Shown here: positions 58,796 to 64,000 of the stretch, one piece after another | Layout of the letters: the number at the start of each line of letters is the position of its first letter | Position numbering within the stretch: position 1 is the first letter of the stretch | NCBI GenBank assembly: GCA_937927975.1 | Contig: CALEZT010000196.1 | Span: 17,521 to 81,520 of the forward strand | Length of the DNA: 64,000 nucleotides | Reading direction: 5' to 3' | From: an uncultured Phycisphaerales bacterium | GTDB taxonomy: Bacteria > Planctomycetota > Phycisphaerae > Sedimentisphaerales > Anaerobacaceae | The notes under the pieces: model-generated | Seen by the model: the letters and a program-made list of their open reading frames with translations, nothing else | Told to the model about the DNA's origin: nothing | Databases searched by the model: none | Position numbers and translations under genes: made by a program

Positions 58796-58859
58796 TGCCG
58801 GAACGAGAACACATCGAACAGGCCAGCAAGAGCGGTCCGCAATTCCCCCCACAAACAGA

Positions 58860-58907
58860 CAGGACATCGCAAGCAGACTCCCTATCGGGACTGCTCGCGA
58901 TGTCCTG
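58860..58907 (-). terminator. Stem-loop downstream of the discoidin-like gene
   Basis: CAGGACATCGC (58860-58870) pairs with GCGATGTCCTG (58897-58907), extended inward by AGCAG/CTGCT and TCCC/GGGA with a two-base bulge; the loop is about four bases (TATC). On the minus strand it is followed by TCTGTTTGTGG, a weak T-tract. It is 77 bases after the stop at 58984 and is the likely terminator of that gene. Confidence 0.6.
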
Positions 58908-58983
58908 TTTGATCCACGATGTCGAGCGTTGCGTGATCCAGGGCCGACGCCCTGTGCACGTCGCTGCGACCATCGGTCAGAGA

Positions 58984-60048
58984 CTACTCTTCGACGGGCG
59001 GCACGTACGGAGCGCCGTAGAACTGCACTTCGGCGATCTGCATCGAGTTGGCGGCCGTGGCGTTCTTGACGGTCTCGAAGACCATCTTGTACGAGGTATA
59101 GGCCTCGGCCTGGTTGGCGATCACGTACACCGGGCCGGCGGTGAGCCGCTCGGCCGGCAGGGCCATGGTGCCGCCGCAGATCAGCGTCCAGTTCTCAGCC
59201 AAGCCGTCGCCGTTGTCCGGGGTCACGATGGCGTCGTTGGTGCCGTAAACCATCCAGACGACCGGGTCGCGCTCGACCGCGTCATTGGCCGTGGTGATCT
59301 GGAAGCTGTCCAGGATCGAAGCGCCGAGGGCCGGCGTGACGATGAAACCGGACTTCGTCTCGCCGAAGTTCAAATACTTCGTGGCGGGGTTGCCGTCGAT
59401 ACACTTGGCCGGGGCTTCGTTGGCCGGGTACCGGCTCTGCCAGCCCATCTCGATGGCCTTGATCGGATCGGTGGGCAGAAGGACGTTGGCGCCCATGGCG
59501 TCGGGCAGCATGAACATCGCGATGTCCGCGATCTGGAACAGGCTGTCGCCCTTGTTCGTCGGGAAGACCATCTTGAACGACTTGTAGACGTCGAAGCTCA
59601 TGAACGAGACGACCGGACCGACCGTCAGCCGCTCGACGGGCAGCTCCAGGGCGCCCGAGGCGATGAGCGTCCACTTTTCGGCCATGCCCGTGCTGTTGTC
59701 GGCGCTGACGACCGCGTCGTTGGTGCCGTAAAGCTCCCAACTGGTGGGGTCGCGGTTCACCGAATCGTTGGCCGTGGTGATCACGAAGCTCTGGATCATG
59801 ATCGGGGCCGACGGGGTGACGATGAAGCCGCTGCCGGCGCCGCCGCGGTTCAAGTACTTCGTGGCGGGATTGCCGTCCAGGATATTGACCGGATTCTCGT
59901 TGGCCGGATAGCTGCTGGACGTAACAATGCCGTCGGCGTCGATCGCCAGGATCACGTCATTCGGTCCCAGAATGGCGTCGGCGAACGCCGGACCGACCAT
60001 CAGGGCCAACACTGTCAGGGATACCAGAATTCTCTCGCATCTCATCAT
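58984..60048 (-). CDS. Secreted protein with two tandem discoidin-like (F5/8-type) domains
   Basis: 354 residues from the ATG at 60048 (ATG repeated at 60045), after GAGGAG. A signal peptide (ILVSLTVLALMVGPAFADAI) precedes two repeats of about 155 residues. Repeat 1 runs ANENPVNILDGNPATKYLNR, FVITTANDSVNRDPTSWELY, GTNDAVVSADNSTGMAEKWT; repeat 2 runs ANEAPAKCIDGNPATKYLNF, FQITTANDAVERDPVVWMVY, GTNDAIVTPDNGDGLAENWT. The pattern is that of galactose-binding/discoidin sandwiches, probably binding glycans outside the cell. There is no anchor or sorting tail. The promoter is at 60162-60191. Confidence 0.8.
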   Translation of the reverse strand: MMRCERILVSLTVLALMVGPAFADAILGPNDVILAIDADGIVTSSSYPANENPVNILDGNPATKYLNRGGAGSGFIVTPSAPIMIQSFVITTANDSVNRDPTSWELYGTNDAVVSADNSTGMAEKWTLIASGALELPVERLTVGPVVSFMSFDVYKSFKMVFPTNKGDSLFQIADIAMFMLPDAMGANVLLPTDPIKAIEMGWQSRYPANEAPAKCIDGNPATKYLNFGETKSGFIVTPALGASILDSFQITTANDAVERDPVVWMVYGTNDAIVTPDNGDGLAENWTLICGGTMALPAERLTAGPVYVIANQAEAYTSYKMVFETVKNATAANSMQIAEVQFYGAPYVPPVEE

Positions 60049-60444
60049 CGTACTCCTCGTATTCCCCCCCGGGTTCCTTTGGGACAAACACACCGTCCGT
60101 CCGTTATACACCATCCTCGCGCCGTGACCACATGGCCGTTAATCCATGGCTCAATACCTTCAGTATAGGCCTCGTCCCTGTCCGGCGTCAAGACAAATCC
60201 AAGAAGAACAGCCCGGCGCCAATGCCCCCGAGCAACCTCCGACGCCCTGCGGAATTCATCGCTTCGGAGAATCGCTTGCTTTCGCAGGCCGAGATGGTAT
60301 GCTCATGTCAAGATCAGGGAAGACACGATCCGTGTGTCCCGCTCTTGGACGTGGTTTTCGGCAGAATGGCACTTCACAGTCCCGCGCATCCTCTCGAAAG
60401 CACCCTCTCTGAATGCGCCCAGGTTGGTCTATTCGAGGTGTCCG
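60049..60444. other. Divergent region between the discoidin-like and NPD-like genes
   Basis: 396 bases with no gene. Both divergent promoters are visible: the minus-strand one at 60162-60191, and a weaker plus-strand TTGCTT-16-TATGCT at 60276-60303. The leader of the plus-strand gene would be about 135 nt. A longer in-frame reading of the NPD-like gene from 60334 has no family-like residues. Confidence 0.55.
60162..60191 (-). promoter_or_regulatory. Promoter of the discoidin-like gene
   Basis: On the minus strand, TTGACG (60186-60191) and TATACT (60162-60167) are separated by 18 bases; predicted start near 60155, leader of about 107 nt. Confidence 0.5.
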
Positions 60445-61551
60445 ATGCACAAAGGCAGAGTGCCGTCGCTGAAAATCAGGGATTTGGAGATTTGTCCGCC
60501 CATCATCCAGGGCGGGATGGGCGTCCGCGTGTCGGGCGCGAGTCTTGCCTCCGCGGTGGCGAATACAGGCTGCGCCGGAGTCATCGCCAGCGCCGGATTG
60601 GGCTTCTTCGAGAGCCTCCGCGGCGACGATGCTCGAAAACTCGGAGAGGAGGTCTTCCGCCAGGAGATCCGCAGGGCCAGAGAACTGACGAACGGCCCGC
60701 TCGGCGTGAACATCATGGTGGCCCTGACCGACTATGAGAACCTCGTCCGAGCGGCGGTCGAGGAGAAGGCGGATATGATCATCTCCGGCGCGGGTCTGCC
60801 TCTGAGCCTTCCCGGTTCCGTGGGCGACAGCGGGATCAGCTTGATCCCCATCGTCTCATCCGCGCGGACGTTTCGGATCATCTGCCGCCGATGGCTGGAT
60901 CGCTTCAATCGACTGCCGGACGCGGTGGTGGTGGAAGGCCCCATGGCCGGCGGACACCTGGGCTACTCGCCCGAGAGCATCGCCGACGAATCCGTTTCAT
61001 CCCTTGAGGAGATTGTCGCTGCCGTGGTGGAGGTGGCGGATTCCTTCTCGTCCCGCATTCCTGTGGTCGCCGCAGGCGGGGTCTTCGACGGTCGGGATAT
61101 CGCCCGCTTTCTGGGAATGGGCGCTTCCGGTGTCCAGATGGCGACGCGTTTTGTCTGCACGGACGAATGCGACGTGCATGACAACTTCAAGAGAGCCTAT
61201 CTTGACGCCGGCCCCGAGGATATCACGATCATCAACAGCCCCGTCGGGTTGCCCGGGCGAGTCATCAACAACGAATTCGTTGAGAAGATCAAGCAGGGCA
61301 AGACCATGCCCATCCACTGCAAGTTCCGCTGCCTGCGGAGCTGCGAACCCAGCAAGGCCCCCTACTGCATCGCCGAGGTGCTGGCAAAGGCCGCCCAGGG
61401 CAGGCTCGATGAATCCTTCGCCTTCGCCGGCTCCAACGCATACCGCTGCCAGGAGATCGTGTCGGTCAAAACGCTCGTGGAGACCCTGACGGCCGAGTTG
61501 GCCGAGGCCCTGGCCGACGAGCCGCCTCGCTCCGCGGCCGACGCGGCGTGA
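60445..61551 (+). CDS. NPD/FabK-like FMN-dependent oxidoreductase with cysteine cluster
   Basis: 368 residues from the ATG at 60445, five bases after GAGGTG. FMN-binding TIM-barrel motifs: CPPIIQGGMGVRVSGASLAS, MIISGAGLPLSLPG, VVEGPMAGGHLGYSPESIAD (His171 in the catalytic GGHxG position) and IPVVAAGGVFDGRDIARFLG. This family includes nitronate monooxygenases and the enoyl-ACP reductase FabK. A C-terminal cluster C292-x3-C296-x3-C300-x7-C308 (HCKFRCLRSCEPSKAPYC) is extra and could bind a metal or iron-sulphur centre. Which reaction it performs is uncertain; a FabK-like role would fit a lineage with unusual acyl chemistry. Confidence 0.8.
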   Translation: MHKGRVPSLKIRDLEICPPIIQGGMGVRVSGASLASAVANTGCAGVIASAGLGFFESLRGDDARKLGEEVFRQEIRRARELTNGPLGVNIMVALTDYENLVRAAVEEKADMIISGAGLPLSLPGSVGDSGISLIPIVSSARTFRIICRRWLDRFNRLPDAVVVEGPMAGGHLGYSPESIADESVSSLEEIVAAVVEVADSFSSRIPVVAAGGVFDGRDIARFLGMGASGVQMATRFVCTDECDVHDNFKRAYLDAGPEDITIINSPVGLPGRVINNEFVEKIKQGKTMPIHCKFRCLRSCEPSKAPYCIAEVLAKAAQGRLDESFAFAGSNAYRCQEIVSVKTLVETLTAELAEALADEPPRSAADAA

Positions 61552-61589
61552 CGGCCCGTCGGAACCTGCCCCGGCAGAACGCAGGCGAA

Positions 61590-61799
61590 TTACCGCCACC
61601 CCCGAGGATGGCGAGGCCCATGCCAATGATGCGGCCGAGGCGGCGGGCCGGGGACATGGACGACCTCGACCACCCGATGCGGCGGAGCGGGCACGACGCA
61701 CACCTCCGGCGGCCCATACTCCTCGCACTCGATCACCATGCACCCCCCAAGCCACACCATCGCAACCGCCACAAGGACAACCAACGCGACTCTCTCCAT
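61590..61799 (-). CDS. Small Pro/His-rich lipoprotein
   Basis: 69 residues from the ATG at 61799, with GGAG nine bases upstream. The signal peptide MERVALVVLVAVAMVWLGGC ends in the lipobox LGGC; the mature part is a short Pro/His-rich chain (PPHRVVEVVHVPGPPPRPHH) with a C-terminal HGPRHPRGWR. It could be a surface or periplasmic metal-binding lipoprotein. It ends 38 bp from the convergent NPD-like gene. The short length lowers certainty, but the lipobox and start site are good. Confidence 0.6.
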   Translation of the reverse strand: MERVALVVLVAVAMVWLGGCMVIECEEYGPPEVCVVPAPPHRVVEVVHVPGPPPRPHHWHGPRHPRGWR

Positions 61800-61948
61800 A
61801 ATCCAGTCTCCCGGATCGGCGACATCTTCTCCGATGTCCCGTCCAGAGAGAAGAGGCATCGCGTCGGCTCCCGGTAACATGGTCCGCCATCCGACGATCG
61901 ACAATCTGCGTTTCCCACCCAGCCCTATTCGCTCAATCGTGCCGTCCC

Positions 61949-62851
61949 TCAGTACCCCACTCTCCCCCAGATCGCTTCCTGCATTTTGCGGACGTCGGCC
62001 AGGCCTTCGTCGGTGGTCGGGGTGAAATTGTACGGCGGGTTTGCCTGCTTGCCGGCATCGATCGTCTCTTTGCCCTGGTACTTCCAGTAATCGCTGTGGC
62101 CGTCGGCAAAGGCGACGTTCGTGCCGTCGCCATGGCGGACAAAGGGCGGATCCCACCATCGAGGCGTGAGGTACTGAATAGCATAGCTGTCCGGACTGAT
62201 CCGGCCCTCGTCCAGAAAGACCAGACGATAAGACGGCGAGGGAACCGTGATCTCTGTTCGTCGCTTCACCATCAGCACCGTCCGGCCCACTCGCTTGCCC
62301 TTGTTGCCCTCGTACGTCCCGGCGGCGTCGAAGCAGCCGTTCATTCCGTAGCCGGTGGAGTAGGTGCGCATCTCCCCCCGCACGCCGGTCGGGCAGCGAT
62401 AGACGTCCTCGGCCGCACAGTACTTGAAGAGGGCGCCGACTTGGATGGCCTCCCTCTGGATCTTGAGCGGCCGCTGCTCCCCCGTCGCGAAGCCGCTGGC
62501 GCAGTCGTTGCCCACCCAGTACCGCTCGCCCATATGAGGGCCCGATGTGGGGACGGGCGCCTGGGCAGGCGTCGTCGGTCCCCAGTACGCCTCCCCGTTG
62601 ACAATCCGATCATCGTTCTCGTCCGCGTACATTATCCAGGCAACCGTGAGGGTCTTGAGATGGTTCAGGCAGACAGCCCGACGGCCCTGCTCCCGCGCCC
62701 GGTTCAAGGACGGCATCAGGACCGCCATCAATACCGCGATGATCGCAACGACCACGAGGAGTTCGATCAGCGTGAACGCCCTGCAAGCGATGCGACGGGA
62801 GACCGTTCCTCCAGTCCGATCGAAACCGCTATCTCGTCTCTTGTCGCTCAT
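61949..62851 (-). CDS. Prepilin-like secreted protein with H-X9-DG motif
   Basis: 300 residues from the ATG at 62851. The leader ends near RRIACRA, and the helix FTLIELLVVVAIIAVLMAVL has Phe+1 and Glu+5, the prepilin peptidase signature, so it should be processed like a pseudopilin. The globular part ends in FVRHGDGTNVAFADGHSDYW, the H-X9-DG motif common in planctomycete and lentisphaerae pilin-like proteins (DUF1559-type). It has a WWDPPFVRHG loop and several cysteines (RAVCLNHLK, FKYCAAEDVYRCP). A promoter is at 62920-62948. It probably depends on the T2SS machinery or its peptidase. Confidence 0.85.
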   Translation of the reverse strand: MSDKRRDSGFDRTGGTVSRRIACRAFTLIELLVVVAIIAVLMAVLMPSLNRAREQGRRAVCLNHLKTLTVAWIMYADENDDRIVNGEAYWGPTTPAQAPVPTSGPHMGERYWVGNDCASGFATGEQRPLKIQREAIQVGALFKYCAAEDVYRCPTGVRGEMRTYSTGYGMNGCFDAAGTYEGNKGKRVGRTVLMVKRRTEITVPSPSYRLVFLDEGRISPDSYAIQYLTPRWWDPPFVRHGDGTNVAFADGHSDYWKYQGKETIDAGKQANPPYNFTPTTDEGLADVRKMQEAIWGRVGY

Positions 62852-62919
62852 GATGAGGCCCCTTTCTCGCACGAATGGGCAACCCTTTTCATCCGAACAA
62901 CCCACGATTCCACAACCGC

Positions 62920-62948
62920 ATTGTACGGTCCGGTCAAGTGAAAGGCAA
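62920..62948 (-). promoter_or_regulatory. Promoter of the prepilin-like gene
   Basis: On the minus strand, TTGCCT (62943-62948) and TACAAT (62920-62925) are 17 bases apart; predicted start near 62913, leader of about 62 nt. Confidence 0.45.
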
Positions 62949-63001
62949 ACGGGATTTCGCGTTCGCCTCTCGATCCGGTCGCGGATCGAGGAGCCGGGAA
63001 C

Positions 63002-63030
63002 TTGACGGGACCGATGTCCCGGCGTAGACT
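63002..63030 (+). promoter_or_regulatory. Promoter of the DUF1080 gene
   Basis: TTGACG (63002-63007) and TAGACT (63025-63030) are 17 bases apart; predicted start near 63037, leader of about 91 nt. It is divergent from the prepilin-like promoter. Confidence 0.5.
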
Positions 63031-63127
63031 TTCGTTCGTAATGGTCGCTTGTGCGTTTCTGGTCCGGCACGGCACGAGCCGGAGACGGCTTCCATGGAGC
63101 GTACAGGCATGGAAAGGAAGAACCACG

Positions 63128-64000
63128 ATGAAAAGCGGAAAACTCCACCCCACTGTGATTCTCGCAGCGTCCCTGTTCGTCCTGCTGGCGGCCAGCGCCC
63201 TCCAGGCCCAGCCCTTGAACCAGCCTCCCGAGGGGTTCACCGCCCTGTTCAACGGCAAGGACCTCAGCGGCTGGAAAGGCCTGCTCAAAGGGCCCTATGA
63301 CAATCCCGACAAGCGGGCCGCCCTGCCGGCCGACGAGCTGGCCAAGCTCCAGAGGGAGGCCGACGAGAACATGCGGGCCCATTGGAAGGTCGTCGACGGC
63401 GTCCTGACCTTCGACGGCAAGGGCCGCAGCCTGTGCACCGCCAAAGACTACGCGGACTTCGAGATGCTCGTCGACTGGAAGATCGAGAAAGGCGGCGACA
63501 GCGGCATCTACCTGCGGGGCTCGCCTCAGGTGCAGATCTGGGACACCGCCCTGGCCACGGTCGGCGCCCAGGTTGGCTCCGGCGGCCTCTACAACAACCA
63601 GAAGAACCCGAGCAAACCGTCGAAGGTGGCCGACAAACCCGTCGGCGAGTGGAACACGTTCCGAATCATCATGGTCGGCGAGAAGGTCACGATCTACCTC
63701 AATGGCGAACTGGTCGTCGACAACGTGACCCTGGAGAACTACTGGGACCGCAGCAAACCGATCTATCCCACCGGCCAGATCGAGCTGCAAAACCACGGCA
63801 ATTTCCTCTACTTCCGCAACATCTACATCCGCGAGATCCTGCCGGCCGAGGAGCGACTCGCGGGTTTCAAGCCGTTGTTCAACGGGCGGGACATGACCGG
63901 CTGGGTCGGCAACACCACCGGCTATTACGCCCAGGACGGCAAGATGATCTGCGATCCGAAGAAGGCCGGCGGCAACGTCTACACCGCCGACGAGTACGGC
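63128..64000 (+). CDS. Secreted DUF1080 (3-keto-disaccharide hydrolase-like) protein, C-terminus beyond window
   Basis: 291 residues visible from the ATG at 63128, with AAGGA upstream; no stop before the right edge. A signal peptide (VILAASLFVLLAASALQAQP) precedes a first DUF1080 domain: GFTALFNGKDLSGWKGLLKG, HWKVVDGVLTFDGKGRSL, FEMLVDWKIEKGGDSGIYLR, VTIYLNGELVVDNVT. A second copy begins at GFKPLFNGRDMTGWVGNTTG and is cut. Tandem domains are common in planctomycete DUF1080 proteins. Some members cleave 3-keto-glycosides; the substrate here is unknown. Confidence 0.88.
   Translation, partial: MKSGKLHPTVILAASLFVLLAASALQAQPLNQPPEGFTALFNGKDLSGWKGLLKGPYDNPDKRAALPADELAKLQREADENMRAHWKVVDGVLTFDGKGRSLCTAKDYADFEMLVDWKIEKGGDSGIYLRGSPQVQIWDTALATVGAQVGSGGLYNNQKNPSKPSKVADKPVGEWNTFRIIMVGEKVTIYLNGELVVDNVTLENYWDRSKPIYPTGQIELQNHGNFLYFRNIYIREILPAEERLAGFKPLFNGRDMTGWVGNTTGYYAQDGKMICDPKKAGGNVYTADEYG

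Larger units (their letters stand above)
58670..58983. other. Intergenic region between the ABC exporter and the discoidin-like gene
   Basis: 314 bases without a gene. It contains the minus-strand promoter candidate of the ATPase (58767-58795) and a strong stem-loop at 58860-58907 that would terminate the upstream minus-strand gene. Confidence 0.6.

Overview
The window looks like a chromosomal segment of a GC-rich planctomycete, probably class Phycisphaerae. The reasons are a complete type II secretion (T2SS) operon with long, divergent pseudopilins, a prepilin-like H-X9-DG protein, CotH/lamin-tail, DUF1080, GH10 and GH42 secreted proteins, SPFH triads, and short AT-rich repeats scattered at gene starts. 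Lineage is inferred from gene content only. No rRNA, tRNA, CRISPR array, insertion sequence or phage gene was recognised.

Layout. (1) 1-8643: a partial secreted metallopeptidase, a two-gene carbohydrate operon (a TIM-barrel/beta-helix fusion and a GH42 beta-galactosidase), a homocysteine methyltransferase, a lipoprotein and a small conserved protein. (2) 8795-21139, all minus strand: a giant CotH/lamin-tail protein, ComEA-like HhH protein, a GH10-like protein that lacks both catalytic glutamates, RuvX, ManC, an apparently active GH10, an L-fucose-isomerase-like Tat protein and a UvrD/PcrA helicase. (3) 21237-32097, minus strand: a membrane-anchored helical protein with an ABC-2 exporter, a P1B ATPase and three consecutive SPFH (HflK/HflC-type) proteins. 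(4) 32296-39373: an ABC permease, a GNAT acetyltransferase, then a plus-strand acyl-chain cluster (dehydratase, ACP, dehydratase, CLF-like ketosynthase, ketosynthase) followed by serS. (5) 39557-53576, minus strand: a 13-gene T2SS operon, gspE-F-G-H-I-J-K-L-M, two GspC-like paralogues, a small membrane protein and an oversized secretin. (6) 53577-56332: two long non-coding stretches flanking a HEAT-like basic protein and a small secreted protein, with strong promoter-like sites and stem-loop arrays. (7) 56382-64000: an ABC exporter, a duplicated discoidin-like secreted protein, an NPD/FabK-like flavoprotein, a mini-lipoprotein, a prepilin-like protein and a truncated DUF1080 protein.

The most striking result is the acyl-chain cluster at 33935-38037. 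The two hot-dog dehydratases align without gaps across the active site and have reciprocal catalytic losses: the first has His34/Gln48, the second Asn34/Glu48. In FabZ the His and Glu of one active site come from different subunits, so the pair is predicted to be an obligate heterodimer with one composite active site. The adjacent ketosynthases repeat this logic: one has Glu in place of the nucleophilic Cys and has lost a catalytic His (chain-length-factor-like), the other is intact. With the extended ACP this looks like a dedicated type II polyketide/unusual fatty-acid machine.

The second candidate is a non-coding region starting near 55043, just downstream of a TTGACA-17-TACAAC promoter. 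It contains several perfect stem-loops whose loops read AGGAG, AGGAG and GAGGA, the architecture of CsrA/RsmA-sequestering RNAs. A third theme is that different short repeats sit exactly at gene starts. Examples are inverted repeats enclosing the candidate start codons of a lipoprotein and of gspH, and four 9-bp units just upstream of both the ABC ATPase at 25664 and serS.
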